From CAUSKK01 sp963533935 (GTDB lineage Bacteria > Pseudomonadota > Gammaproteobacteria > Cardiobacteriales > Cardiobacteriaceae): a DNA stretch of 64,000 bases. The position numbers and the translations under genes are program-made. Below, piece by piece: positions 1 through 8,189 of the stretch (position 1 is the first letter of the stretch; every line of letters starts with the position of its first letter). The notes under the pieces are model-generated. The model ran no database searches. It was not told the origin of the DNA and was given only the letters and a program-made list of their open reading frames with translations. Location of the stretch: positions 1 through 64,000 of the forward strand of contig CAUSQL010000002.1 in NCBI GenBank assembly GCA_963533935.1, read 5' to 3'.

Positions 1-938
1 TGGGCCTTGACATGGCCGTTCTCGGCCGCCTGTTCGTACCACTCCCGCGCCTTGGCGTAGTCCTGTTTAACATCACCCAAGCCGTTTTCATAGTAAACGC
101 CCAGGTTAAATTGGGCCTCGTCATTGCCACCCGCGGCCGCTTTTTCATACCACTCCCGAGCTTTTGCGTAATCCGGTCTGACGCCGAGCCACCCTTGATA
201 CATGTTGCCCAAGTCGAAGACGGCCTTCAGGGATATCAGGTCTTCGTACCGGTTCAGATACTCCAGTTGATGTTGGGCCAGAGCATTGCCGGCCTCGGCC
301 GCCTGCTCCCACCACTCCCAGGCCTTGGCGTAATCCTGCTTAACGCCCAGACCCTGGTCGTAGAGTTGGCCCAGATTGAATTGGGCATCGGTGTTGCCGG
401 CCGCGGCAGCCTGCTCGTACCACTGGCGCGCTTTGAAATAGTCCTGTCTGACGCCCAGACCCTTCTCATACAGGAGGCCCAAAACGTATTGGGCATAGCT
501 GTCGCCGGCTTCGGCGGCTTTTTTGTAGAGTTCGTAGGCCTTGGCGTAGTCCTGTTTAACGCCAACGCCATAGTGATAGAGCCAGCCCAGATTGAATTGG
601 GCATCGGTGTTGCCGGCCGCGGCAGCCTGCTCGTACCACTGGCGCGCTTTGAAATAGTCCTGTCTGACGCCCCACCCCTCCTGATACAGGACGCCCAAAA
701 CGGATTGGGCATTGGCATCGCCGGCTTCGGCTAGGGGCCGTACCAGTTCCAGGGCTTTGTCGTAATCTTCCCGGTCAAGGGCGGCCAGGATTTCGGCCTG
801 CTGGGCTTTTGTAGCTTTGGCCACCGCTGCGCTGGTTGCCGCCGGCTGGGGGGTGGTCGTTTCGGCGGTGGCGGCCGTGGCAGTGCCGGCCAGCAGGGCC
901 AGGGTCAGGGCGACGGAAAAAAATTTTGTCTTATTCAT
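1..938 (-). CDS. Sel1-repeat exported protein (C-terminus beyond window edge)
   Basis: The reading frame is open from an ATG at 938 to position 1 with no stop, so about 312 codons are visible and the C-terminus lies outside the window. The N-terminus (MNKTKFFSVALTLALLAG) looks like a Sec signal peptide ending near a TATAA/TAATA-type cleavage site. After an acidic linker come at least seven Sel1-like units with the pattern A..LG..Y..G.GV.QDY.KA..WYE.AA. Such TPR-like solenoids generally mediate protein contacts in the envelope; the partner is unknown. It is the third gene of a tandem trio sharing the MNK(A/T)K(I/F)F start. An 88-bp stretch is repeated exactly inside it at 369-456 and 585-672. 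Confidence 0.85.
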   Translation of the reverse strand, partial: MNKTKFFSVALTLALLAGTATAATAETTTPQPAATSAAVAKATKAQQAEILAALDREDYDKALELVRPLAEAGDANAQSVLGVLYQEGWGVRQDYFKARQWYEQAAAAGNTDAQFNLGWLYHYGVGVKQDYAKAYELYKKAAEAGDSYAQYVLGLLYEKGLGVRQDYFKARQWYEQAAAAGNTDAQFNLGQLYDQGLGVKQDYAKAWEWWEQAAEAGNALAQHQLEYLNRYEDLISLKAVFDLGNMYQGWLGVRPDYAKAREWYEKAAAGGNDEAQFNLGVYYENGLGDVKQDYAKAREWYEQAAENGHVKA

Positions 939-1010
939 ATAAATCTCTAAATGATTAAAGGGAAATAGGGGGACTGGGCTTTAGAGGTCTTGCAGAGCCT
1001 TTTTCGCGTT

Positions 1011-1511
1011 TTAATGGCACTGGGCGGCGGCCTGTTCGTACCATTCCCGGGCTTTGGCGTAGTCCCGAGCCTTTGCGTAGATATCCCCCAGATGGTTCTT
1101 GGCGAGGACATCGCCGGCGGCGGCCGCCCTATGGAACCATTCCCGGGCCTTGGTCAAATCCTGCTTAACCCCTAAGCCTTCTTGATAGAAAAGTCCCACT
1201 GCGTATTTAGCTCGGGCATTGATGCTTACCTTTAATATGACGAGTTTCTTCTCTCTGGCAGAATTATTCTTGTCCAGTAAGTCTTCGCTGGGACAGAAAA
1301 AATCCGATATGTATTTGTCTTGGCTATCGCTTCTTAAGGTTAAGGCGGCCAGCGACGGTATGATTTTCGCCGCTGCGGCGTAATCCTTTTCGTGATAGGC
1401 AGACATGGCATTCTCCACTGTCGTTTCCTCGGGACTTACCTGCGCCCACCGGCCAAAGGAGCTATTGTCCAGCAGCACCAGCGCGGCAATGAAGATTTTT
1501 GCTTTATTCAT
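1011..1511 (-). CDS. Short Sel1-repeat exported protein, probably truncated at the C-terminus
   Basis: This encodes 166 residues: a signal peptide (MNKAKIFIAALVLL), a divergent middle with no clear repeats, then two Sel1 units near residues 104-164. Compared with the neighbour at 1554-2105, the shared C-terminus AAAQGHKEAERALQ is cut: here AAAQCH is followed by TAA at 1011. Reading past that stop gives NAKKALQDL and then a second TAA at 981, which still matches the neighbour's tail. A Lys-to-stop change in the last ten codons is the simplest explanation. The tandem arrangement suggests local duplication. No strong Shine-Dalgarno sequence is visible before the ATG. Confidence 0.75.
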   Translation of the reverse strand: MNKAKIFIAALVLLDNSSFGRWAQVSPEETTVENAMSAYHEKDYAAAAKIIPSLAALTLRSDSQDKYISDFFCPSEDLLDKNNSAREKKLVILKVSINARAKYAVGLFYQEGLGVKQDLTKAREWFHRAAAAGDVLAKNHLGDIYAKARDYAKAREWYEQAAAQCH

Positions 1512-1553
1512 GGAATTTTCAAGTTAAAACCGACTGTTTACGAGATAAGGCGA

Positions 1554-2105
1554 TTAATTCTTGTCTTTCATTATTTGCAGAGCCCTCTCGGCCTCCTTAT
1601 GGCCCTGGGCGGCGGCCTTCTGAAACCATTCGCGGGCCTTGGCGTAGTCCCGCTTTACCCCGCGGCCGTAGTAGTAAAAGCTACCCAGATTAAATTTGGC
1701 GTTGGCGTTGCCGGCTTCGGCGGCTTTTTCATACCACTCGCGGGCCTTGGCGTAGTCTTGCTCCACCCCCTGACCCTTGGCGTAGATGGCTCCCAGATAG
1801 TTTTGTGCGGCGGCATTGCCGGCGGCGGCCGCCTTTTGGAACCATTCGCGAGCCTTTTTGTAATCCTGTGCAACGCCCTTCCCTTCCGCGTACATGGCGC
1901 CCAGAATGAACTGGAATTTGTCGTCGCCAGCCTCGGCCAGAGGCTGCACTATTTCTAGAACTTTGGCGTAGTCGCCGCGGTCGGAGGCGGCCTTTAATTC
2001 CTTCATCTGTGTTTCATTGTTTGCCACGGCGGGCCTTGATGGCAGGTAGACAGCCAAAAGGATTGCCAACGTTAGGGTGGCGGTAAAGATTTTTGCTTTA
2101 TTCAT
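1554..2105 (-). CDS. Sel1-repeat exported protein
   Basis: This is a 183-residue protein with a signal peptide (MNKAKIFTATLTLAILLA) followed by about four Sel1 units, e.g. GKGVAQDYKKAREWFQKAA and GQGVEQDYAKAREWYEKAA, and a basic tail ending IMKDKN. It is the first gene of the minus-strand Sel1 trio and the most intact of the complete ones. Sel1 proteins are alpha/alpha-repeat scaffolds; function here is unassigned. The next gene upstream (Fic, 2379) is divergent. Confidence 0.85.
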   Translation of the reverse strand: MNKAKIFTATLTLAILLAVYLPSRPAVANNETQMKELKAASDRGDYAKVLEIVQPLAEAGDDKFQFILGAMYAEGKGVAQDYKKAREWFQKAAAAGNAAAQNYLGAIYAKGQGVEQDYAKAREWYEKAAEAGNANAKFNLGSFYYYGRGVKRDYAKAREWFQKAAAQGHKEAERALQIMKDKN

Positions 2106-2252
2106 GGGATTTCCAATTTAGAGTTAATGGCTAAGGGGGCTAAGGCCCCGAGTCAGCACTACTTTACTCTTTTTTTATTTTTAAGTGATTGGTTTTTAAG
2201 CGCTTGGATTATCGCTCGGAAATTTATGCGCCGACCGCGGGCTGCCCGGGTA

Positions 2253-2352
2253 ATTTGTGAATCAAAAATCGCCAAATTTGATGCACAAGGAATTTTGTCG
2301 CTCATTCATGCACCACAAACCATTTTGTGAATCAAATTTCGGCAAATATGAT
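2253..2352. promoter_or_regulatory. Two operator-like palindromes upstream of the Fic gene
   Basis: Two 28-30 bp copies, at 2253-2282 and 2323-2352, differ at only four of 28 aligned bases. Each contains an inverted repeat ATCAAA...TTTGAT (second copy ATCAAATTT...AAATATGAT). They are direct copies 70 bp apart, and the second ends 16 bp before the Shine-Dalgarno sequence of the Fic gene. The Fic protein ends in a winged-helix-like domain, so autorepression through these sites is a reasonable inference. The rest of 2106-2378 holds no credible gene. Confidence 0.55.
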
Positions 2353-2378
2353 TGGCAAATCGAAACCCGGAGATTTTT

Positions 2379-3491
2379 ATGCTTGACCTCAGCCTAGCGG
2401 TGGCCTATCACCAGGGCCAATTCCCACCGCCGCCCTTGGACCTTAACCGCCTAATGCCCAGCCTGCTGGCGGCCACCGAGCAGCTGGCTCGCTACGGTCA
2501 AATGCTGAAGGGCATGCACAACAGCGACATTCTCATGGCTCCACTGCGCCACCGGGAGGCGGTCATTTCCTCGCGCATGGAAGGCACCGTCAGCACCCTG
2601 GACGAAATTTTGCAGTACGAGGCGGATTTCGGCGGCGGCGATGGGCCGGCGGTGCGCAGCGACATCGTTGAGACGGTCCTATATCAGCGCACCATGAAAT
2701 ACAGCTGGCAGGCCATGCGGGAGGGCTATCCGCTGGGCAAATCCCTACTGAAAACCATGCACGCCCTGCTGCTATCCCAGGGCCGCGGCACCAGCAAATC
2801 TCCCGGGGCGTTCAAGCGGGAACAGAATTATTTAGCCGACGGCATCACGGGGAAAATTCTCTTCGTGCCCATAGGTCCGGAACAGCTGGAAGCGGAGCTG
2901 GACCGGCTATTCAGCTATATCAATGATGAATCCGTTCCCCTGCTGCTGCGCACCGCCGTTAGCCATCTGGAATTTGAGGCGTTGCACCCCTTTCAGGACG
3001 GCAACGGGCGCATTGGTCGCATGTTGATTAGCCTGCTGCTATGGCACTACGGGGCCATTGCCGCACCACATTTCTACATCAGCGGCTATCTGGAAGAACA
3101 CAAAGATCGCTACGTAGATTTAATGCGGGCGGTATCGCAAAGCGGCGACTGGCACGAATGGATTATTTTTTTCCTCACCGCCGTGGAACGGCAGTCCGTG
3201 GCCAATCTGACCATTGCCGAAGGCATTCGCGACTGCTACGAACGCATGAAGGAGGAATTCAGCCGGGTGCTGGCTAGTAAATATGCGCTGGCCATGCTGG
3301 ATTTCGTCTTTACGTTCCTGGTGTTCAGCAATGGCACCATCACGGAGAAAACCGCGATTCCGGCGGCCAGCGCCAGCCGCTTCAGCCGTGCCCTGGAAGA
3401 AGCCGGATTGCTAAAAATCACCGCGCCGGGCCGCGGTAGAAAATCCACCCGCTATTCCTTTGAACCGCTGCTGGAGCTGGTGCGGGTGTAG
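2379..3491 (+). CDS. Fic-domain AMPylase-type protein with N-terminal inhibitory motif and C-terminal winged helix
   Basis: The protein has 370 residues. The ATG at 2379 is chosen over a TTG at 2352 because GGAG lies at 2369-2372, six bases before it. The N-terminal part carries SSRMEG (64-69), which fits the inhibitory helix motif (S/T)xxxE(G/N) of class II Fic proteins. The catalytic loop HPFQDGNGRIGR (203-214) is intact, so nucleotide transfer to a target hydroxyl is expected once inhibition is lifted. The final 100 residues look like a winged-helix DNA-binding domain (TEKTAIPAASASRFSRALEEAGLL). This architecture is common in Fic proteins encoded alone without a separate antitoxin. The gene stands by itself, convergent with the membrane-protein array. 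Its target is unknown. Confidence 0.9.
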   Translation: MLDLSLAVAYHQGQFPPPPLDLNRLMPSLLAATEQLARYGQMLKGMHNSDILMAPLRHREAVISSRMEGTVSTLDEILQYEADFGGGDGPAVRSDIVETVLYQRTMKYSWQAMREGYPLGKSLLKTMHALLLSQGRGTSKSPGAFKREQNYLADGITGKILFVPIGPEQLEAELDRLFSYINDESVPLLLRTAVSHLEFEALHPFQDGNGRIGRMLISLLLWHYGAIAAPHFYISGYLEEHKDRYVDLMRAVSQSGDWHEWIIFFLTAVERQSVANLTIAEGIRDCYERMKEEFSRVLASKYALAMLDFVFTFLVFSNGTITEKTAIPAASASRFSRALEEAGLLKITAPGRGRKSTRYSFEPLLELVRV

Positions 3492-3512
3492 CTGGCCTGG
3501 TAAAGGGAAGTT

Positions 3513-3640
3513 TTACAAACGGCCGGGCGGCTCTTCGCTCCTGCGGAGCTCAGCGCTTCGTCCTTCGGACTCAGCGCTTCGCGTCCTATGTATATATTAA
3601 TGGCTTAATTACATACAGCCTAAGCGCCCCTCCGTTTGTA
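3513..3640. repeat. Palindromic intergenic element, long-arm variant
   Basis: The left end TTACAAACGGCCGGGCGG (from 3513) and the right arm TTACATACAGCCTAAGCGCC...CCGTTTGTA (3609-3640) form the ends of one inverted pair. The left arm is lengthened by nested small hairpins, GCTCC-TGC-GGAGC and GTCC-TTC-GGAC. It lies between convergent genes (Fic and array gene 1). The family consensus half-unit is roughly TTACAAACGGACGGGCG + CTT + CCCCTGTATGTATTTA. Confidence 0.85.
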
Positions 3641-3650
3641 TATGGCACGG

Positions 3651-4652
3651 TTAAGCGTTACGCCAGCGGTAGAGCACCGGCAGCCCGCTGGCGGCACTCA
3701 ACTCTGCCGCCAGCCGCCGGGCGGCGCGGCGGGAATGCAGTTCCGCCATTAGCACATCTTCGCCGCCGGCTGGAGCCGCCAGCCACAGCTGTACCCCCAC
3801 CCACGGGATTTCTTCCCAGTAGAGGCCAAGAAAATCGCCGGCCGTCCAGTCGGCTTCCCGCTTGTAGTCGTGATATAGGGAATGCTCCCGATAGAAGCGG
3901 TCGGTGGTGGCGTCATAGCCATAGCGGCCCTTCAGCCAGACCCGCCGCCGGAAACCGTTGGCCAGAATCGCCCACAGCAAGTACGCGATGGGGACCGTTA
4001 GCAGGATAAATTTAACTTTAAAGTTTCCGCTGTCGTGGGACAGGAGCATGAAGAAGGTAGAACCGTACATGTACAGCACGAAGATTGGAGCGCATAGCCA
4101 GGTCAGCAGCCACAGCGGGAAAGTCAAGGGGGAAGTGGCCGGCTGAAACACCAGCTCCCTCCGTTCGCTTTTACGGGCGGGAATGGGCTGCCGTTGTACT
4201 TCCCTTAGACTTTGGCGCCACCTGCGCCACAGTTCAAGCAATTTCCAGAGGGCGAAGGTCGCCAGCGGCGCGAGAATCAGCAGGTCCAGCGTCGAATCTT
4301 TGGGTGAATCAACGGCCCACCACCTAATCCACTTCAGTGCAAAGGCCAGCAACAGCAGATAGGTGGCGCCATTGGCCATAAACCCGACCTTTCTGGCGGT
4401 GCGACCGCGCGGCCGCCAGCGGTCCCACAGGGCCAGCAGGGCTTCCAAGCCCACGGTCAGGCTGGTTAAAAGGACAAGATTAAGGGTCGCGTCGAATATG
4501 GATCCGTGGCCAGCGATGAAGAAAAACACCGCCGCCACCGCCAGTTTCATCAGATCGTCGGCGATATGGGTATTAAGATCTTCCGGTTTGGTCGGCGCTG
4601 TAGGGGATAGCAGCTCGGGCTGGGCTGGCCGCTGCCCCGTTGTTTCGGTCAT
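3651..4652 (-). CDS. Array membrane protein 1 (long form)
   Basis: About 333 residues from the ATG at 4652, preferred because GGAAAAATTC precedes it; an in-frame ATG at 4664 has no Shine-Dalgarno. Family features in order: an N-terminal motif RPAQPELLSP, about six hydrophobic segments, a linker motif PIPARKSERR, then a C-terminal soluble domain with RYGYDATTDRFYRE, DFLGLYWE, LWLAAPAGGEDV and LAAELSAASGLPVLYRW. The domain's alternating strands plus terminal helix resemble a PH-like fold, which is inference. This member lacks the usual HW.R.N segment in part (ELHSRRAARRLA). I do not recognise the family and assign no function. Confidence 0.8.
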   Translation of the reverse strand: MTETTGQRPAQPELLSPTAPTKPEDLNTHIADDLMKLAVAAVFFFIAGHGSIFDATLNLVLLTSLTVGLEALLALWDRWRPRGRTARKVGFMANGATYLLLLAFALKWIRWWAVDSPKDSTLDLLILAPLATFALWKLLELWRRWRQSLREVQRQPIPARKSERRELVFQPATSPLTFPLWLLTWLCAPIFVLYMYGSTFFMLLSHDSGNFKVKFILLTVPIAYLLWAILANGFRRRVWLKGRYGYDATTDRFYREHSLYHDYKREADWTAGDFLGLYWEEIPWVGVQLWLAAPAGGEDVLMAELHSRRAARRLAAELSAASGLPVLYRWRNA

Positions 4653-4751
4653 GAATTTTTCCATTTAATTAAGTGAGAAGATTGTTAAAACGGTGCCATT
4701 ATAGACCTTTAATAATGGGGCGGAGCGCTAGCAATCAGCGCCTTAGCCCCA

Positions 4752-4920
4752 GATTTACCGAAGGCTGGAGCTGCTATTCTCCCTCCGGTCGCCGGCTTTG
4801 TCGGTCGTGCTGCGCACTCACTCCGCTTCGCTTCTCTTCGCTCCTGCGGAGCTCAACGCTTCGCGTCCTCTGTATGTTTAAACGCCAGATAAACACACAT
4901 AAGCGCCAGGCCGGGGTAAA
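4752..4920. repeat. Palindromic intergenic element, degenerate long-arm variant
   Basis: Begins ATTTACCG, contains the hairpin cassette CTTCGCTCCTGCGGAGCTCA and CTGTATGTTTAAA, and ends with a decayed arm (ACACACATAAGCGCC...GGGGTAAAT). The inverted symmetry is weaker than in other copies. It separates array genes 1 and 2. Confidence 0.65.
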
Positions 4921-5922
4921 TCAGCCGTTCTTCCCTAAACTCACGGCGGAATTGACGGGCCAACGGTAGAGCAGGGGCAGCCCGCTGGCGTCGCTCAAGC
5001 GCTCCGCCGTGGCCAGCAGCCAGCTGTCCCAGTCGTAGTAGTCATGGGGCAAGCGGCTCGGCCGTTCCAGCCGCACCAGCAGTTTATCGCCCCCCTCGCG
5101 GCGTGGCCCGACCAGCCAGATTTGCAGATTTTCACAGTAGATGCCGACAAAATCCGCCGCCCTAAAGCGCTGCTGCCGCTGCCGCCGCCAACCAGAGTAG
5201 TAGTAGAAATAATCGCCCGACCGCTTATAGCCCCAATGCTGGGCCGCCGGCGCCTGCCACAGCCACCAACCGGCCCGCAGCGCAATTATGAGAATCACCG
5301 CGTACCACTGGGGCACCAGCAGGCCGATGGCCAGCAGGCCCAGCACCCCCAGACCGTTGGCCACCTGGTCCACCCCCAGGGCCACGGAACGGCGCGGCGG
5401 CTGCCGGGGCGGAATAGCTGCCGAATGCTTCACCCGCTGCCAGTAATGCCAGCGGCGCCAGATTAGGGCCAGCCGCGGCATGGCCAGCCCGCTGACCAGT
5501 AGGGCTAGCGCCAGTACCACCAGCTGCGCTTTCCCCTTTAAAGCCAGGCCGTGTCGGACGAGGACGGCGGCCCAGGCCAGGGATAGCAGCGGCAGGACGA
5601 AGCGGGTCAGGGTCTTAACGGTCAAATCCCGGGGCGCCAGCCGCTCCCTATAGCCGGTATTTTTCAGGGCGCGGGCCGCCGGCCACAGGCGCCAGCTGTC
5701 CCAGACCTCCGCCAGCCCGTATAGGGCTAGAGCCAGCGCCAGCAGCCAGATAAGCCAGCTGTAAATGGGCTGGCCTTCCCAGTAGAGATTGAGGAAGCTC
5801 AGCAGGTAAGCCATGGGCAAGCAAACCAGGCCCACGGCGGCGTTCGTGAGCAGCGCGCCGGGGCGGGGCAGCTGAAAGTGAGGTATGGGGGAGAGGGAAT
5901 CGAGGACGGCGAAGCGTTGCAT
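4921..5922 (-). CDS. Array membrane protein 2 (long form)
   Basis: The ATG at 5922 is chosen (GGAAATGCC before it, MQRF start as in MQRPADP of members 7-9), giving 333 residues; the longer frame up to 6033 has no start signal and runs into a repeat element. N-terminal LDSLSPIPHF corresponds to the family's LSPVPY motif. About six hydrophobic segments follow, with linker AIPPRQPPRRSV. The C-terminal domain is the most divergent of the nine: YKRSGDYFYYYSG, AADFVGIYCEN, IWLVGPRREGGDKLLV, and LSDASGLPLLYRW. A shortened version of the GYD..D..FY.E segment is notable. Confidence 0.78.
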   Translation of the reverse strand: MQRFAVLDSLSPIPHFQLPRPGALLTNAAVGLVCLPMAYLLSFLNLYWEGQPIYSWLIWLLALALALYGLAEVWDSWRLWPAARALKNTGYRERLAPRDLTVKTLTRFVLPLLSLAWAAVLVRHGLALKGKAQLVVLALALLVSGLAMPRLALIWRRWHYWQRVKHSAAIPPRQPPRRSVALGVDQVANGLGVLGLLAIGLLVPQWYAVILIIALRAGWWLWQAPAAQHWGYKRSGDYFYYYSGWRRQRQQRFRAADFVGIYCENLQIWLVGPRREGGDKLLVRLERPSRLPHDYYDWDSWLLATAERLSDASGLPLLYRWPVNSAVSLGKNG

Positions 5923-5961
5923 GGCATTTCCTTTTATGGGGTGAAGGCTCCATTTTAGGGA

Positions 5962-6060
5962 ATTTACCGACGGACGGGCGCTTCCCCTGTATGTATTTAT
6001 CGGTTTAATTATTAAAACGGAGCGTAAAGACACGGTTCACCGCATGTTTATTCCGCGTCC
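5962..6060. repeat. Palindromic element half-unit with decayed partner
   Basis: A clean half-unit lies at 5962-5999 (TTTACCGACGGACGGGCG then CTTCCCCTGTATGTATTTA). The expected partner arm is replaced by unrelated sequence that keeps only scattered similarity (CGGAGCG, CATGTTTATT). It separates array genes 2 and 3. Confidence 0.7.
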
Positions 6061-6088
6061 TTTAGGCGATAAAGCACTGGTAAACCGT

Positions 6089-7099
6089 TTACGGTTGCTT
6101 ACAGCTGTACAGCTGGGGCAAGCCGCTAACCCGACTTAATTGCGCCGCCAGCCGCTGCGCCGCTCGGCCGTTGTTGCGGCCCCAGTGTTCAAGGGTGGCT
6201 AGGGGCACGTCGCGGCCCCCCGCCGGCCCGGCCAGCCACAGCTGCGCATAGCGTTCATCTGGCCCCAGTTGCCACAGCACATAGAAGCCGAGAAAATCCG
6301 CCGCCGGCCAGCGTTGCCGTTCCACCCATTTAAAGCCGCGCCATTCCTCCAAATAGAAGCAGTCGTCGCCGGGCCGGTAACCCCAGCGGCGCCAGTAGGT
6401 AATGTAAAAATCCATAAGCGCCAGCGCCAGGAATAGCAGCCAGAGATATGAGCTGCTGAAGCCAGCGCTGGATAGCAGCTCTTCCCGCGTGAACAGCGAC
6501 ATGCTTAAGAGAACCGCCGTGCGCAGGGCTAGGGCCGGTGGCGAATCGGTGAAGAAGGAGGCCGCGCGGCGCGCTGGGCCGCGGGCGGGAATTTCATGGG
6601 CGGCCGGGTCCGTGGCGCCGTGATTTAAACGCTGTTGCCGCCAGCTTCGGTACAGGTCGGCCAATATGGTTGCCAGCAATACCAGCAGCGCCAGGGCAAT
6701 GGAAAAATCCCAGACGGCCAAGCTGCGGAGCGCCTTGGGGTGGAGCAGCCGGTCGTAGCAGCTCTCGTAAATCAGGGCGCCGGCCAGGGGCAGAAGGAGA
6801 ATGAGGGCGGAGAGCCCGGTACCGATGGGACTAAGCGGCGACTGCCACAGCAGCAAATCTACCCCTCTAACCCTACCGCGGCCGACCCCCGCCGCCTGCC
6901 GGTGGCTTTCCCAGCGAGCTACTAGGAGCAGGGGCACCGCGGCCGCCGCCAGCAGCTGGAAGAGGGCCAGGGTCAGCAACAGGCCGACCAGCCAGCGATT
7001 GCGTAAGCTGAGTTGCTGGGCCGTGGGGAATGAGTTGATAAAGGGCACCGGGGTGAGCAGTTCGGGCTGGGCGGGGCGGGTTTCGACAATGGTTTTCAT
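6089..7099 (-). CDS. Array membrane protein 3 (long form)
   Basis: 336 residues from the ATG at 7099, preceded by GGAGAAGCC. Features: N-terminal TRPAQPELLTPVPF, about six hydrophobic segments, linker EIPARGPARRAASFF, then the conserved domain (RRWGYRPGDDCFYLEE, WPAADFLGFYV, LWLAGPAGGRDVPLATLEHW, LSRVSGLPQLY). It is closest to member 5: their coding DNA shares an identical 65-bp stretch (6135-6199 and 8239-8303). The final residues YSCKQP depart from the usual YRW ending. Confidence 0.8.
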   Translation of the reverse strand: MKTIVETRPAQPELLTPVPFINSFPTAQQLSLRNRWLVGLLLTLALFQLLAAAAVPLLLVARWESHRQAAGVGRGRVRGVDLLLWQSPLSPIGTGLSALILLLPLAGALIYESCYDRLLHPKALRSLAVWDFSIALALLVLLATILADLYRSWRQQRLNHGATDPAAHEIPARGPARRAASFFTDSPPALALRTAVLLSMSLFTREELLSSAGFSSSYLWLLFLALALMDFYITYWRRWGYRPGDDCFYLEEWRGFKWVERQRWPAADFLGFYVLWQLGPDERYAQLWLAGPAGGRDVPLATLEHWGRNNGRAAQRLAAQLSRVSGLPQLYSCKQP

Positions 7100-7153
7100 G
7101 GCTTCTCCGTCAATTCGATACTTTAAAAAGGCAGTTCGGCGGCCAGTTGGCGC
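7100..7153 (-). promoter_or_regulatory. Conserved 5' leader of array gene 3
   Basis: On the minus strand the leader contains AACTGGCCGCCGAACTGCC, then an AT-rich TTTAAAGTATCGAATT and GGAGAAGCC before the ATG. Nearly the same leader precedes members 4 (8102-8160), 5 (9258-9312) and 9 (13250-13309), so it was duplicated together with the genes or is kept for shared control. A -10-like TATCKAAT is present, but no convincing -35 box can be named. Confidence 0.5.
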
Positions 7154-7291
7154 TTATTTACAAACATAGAAGCGGTTCTTCGCTGCCGCTCAGCGCTTCG
7201 CTTCTCTTCGCTCCTGCGGAGCTCAGCGCTCCGCGTTACCTGTATGTTTAAGGGCCTTAATTACATACAGGGGAAGTGCCCGGCTGTCGGT
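7154..7291. repeat. Palindromic intergenic element, long-arm variant
   Basis: Starts TTATTTACAAACATAGAAGCGG, has the long hairpin cassette (CTTCGCTCCTGCGGAGCTCA) and CTGTATGTTTA, and ends with the opposite arm TTACATACAGGGGAAGTGCC...GTCGG next to the stop codon of member 4. Confidence 0.8.
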
Positions 7292-8101
7292 TTATTTAGA
7301 TAAATCCGGCAATGGCGGCCAGCGGTACAGCTGCGGCAGGCCACTGGCCCGGCTTAATCCGGCCGTCAGCCGTTGGGCCAGCCACTGGTTATCCCGGTGC
7401 CAGTAGGTGAATTCGCCCAGCAGCACGTCCTCCCGCCCGTCCTGGCCGGCCAGCCACAGCTGGGTGATGAAGTAATCGGGGGGCCCATCGGCGCTCTGAT
7501 ACTTGGGCCGCCGTTCCCAGTAGAGACCGCAGAAATCCGCCGCCGGCAGCCGCGCCACCTCACGAAAGCGGCCGAGGTAGACGGCCCGCTCGCGCAGGAA
7601 GCAGTCGCTGGCCGGGTCGTAGCGGTAGCGCCACCAGTAGCGCACCCGCGGCTGGCGCAGCGGATAGAGGGCCGCGGCAATAAATAGGGCGATAAATAGC
7701 GCCGTAAGTCCGCCGAAGTGGCCCATATCCCACCAGGTCATTGCCAACATTAGCGCCAAAACCGCCAGCCACAGCGGCAGTTCCCAGATATTGCGCACGG
7801 TGTATTGGTAGCACTGGCGGTCGGCGCGGCGGGCGGGAATTGCGGCCGTCGGCGCGGTTGGAGCCGGCAGTAACTTTCGCCGCCTCCAGTATTCCCGCTG
7901 GCTGGCGGAAGCGGCCAGCCAGAGAAAAACGATGGGCAGGCCCCAGTTGCGCTGCCACCAGCAAAAGGCGAGGCCGCTCAGGAAGACCAGGACGCCGCCA
8001 CAGTTCTCCAGGGATAGCAGCGGCGGCAGGTCAAGGGGTTCCAGATAGGGCACGGGGGACAGACGGCCGGCGGCGGCGGGCCGGCTCCAGTTGATGTTCA
8101 T
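7292..8101 (-). CDS. Array membrane protein 4 (short form)
   Basis: 269 residues; ATG at 8101 with GGAGAAGCC. The N-terminal motif is RPAAAGRLSPVPY. This short form has about four hydrophobic segments in two pairs, linker AIPARRADRQCYQY between them, then the C-terminal domain: RYRYDPASDCFLRERAVYLG, LPAADFCGLYWE, LWLAGQDGREDVLLGE, and LSRASGLPQLYRW. It shares the 5' leader with members 3, 5 and 9. Confidence 0.8.
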   Translation of the reverse strand: MNINWSRPAAAGRLSPVPYLEPLDLPPLLSLENCGGVLVFLSGLAFCWWQRNWGLPIVFLWLAASASQREYWRRRKLLPAPTAPTAAIPARRADRQCYQYTVRNIWELPLWLAVLALMLAMTWWDMGHFGGLTALFIALFIAAALYPLRQPRVRYWWRYRYDPASDCFLRERAVYLGRFREVARLPAADFCGLYWERRPKYQSADGPPDYFITQLWLAGQDGREDVLLGEFTYWHRDNQWLAQRLTAGLSRASGLPQLYRWPPLPDLSK

Positions 8102-8156
8102 GGCTTCTCCATTAATTAGATACTTTGAAAACGCAGTTCGCTGGCCAGTTTTAGTT
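8102..8156 (-). promoter_or_regulatory. Conserved 5' leader of array gene 4
   Basis: Carries the same AACTGGCCAGCGAACTGCG block (minus strand), AAAGTATCTAATTAAT and GGAGAAGCC as the leaders of members 3, 5 and 9. TATCTAAT is a plausible -10 region; the promoter assignment is inference. Confidence 0.5.
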
Positions 8157-8189
8157 AATTACAAACATAGAAGCGCTTTTACTGTATGT
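8157..8189. repeat. Palindromic element, single half-unit
   Basis: AATTACAAACATAGAAGCGC followed by TTTTACTGTATGTTTA. Only one half-unit is present, and its last bases run into the stop codon of member 5. The ends TACAAAC and GTATGT are themselves near-complementary. Confidence 0.75.

Noticed and set aside
2127..2330. Plus-strand 67-residue frame before the Fic gene
   Set aside because: No Shine-Dalgarno, no family resemblance, and it overlaps the operator-like palindromes.
4085..4668. Plus-strand frames opposite array gene 1
   Set aside because: No family motifs; the minus-strand frame carries every motif of the nine-member family.
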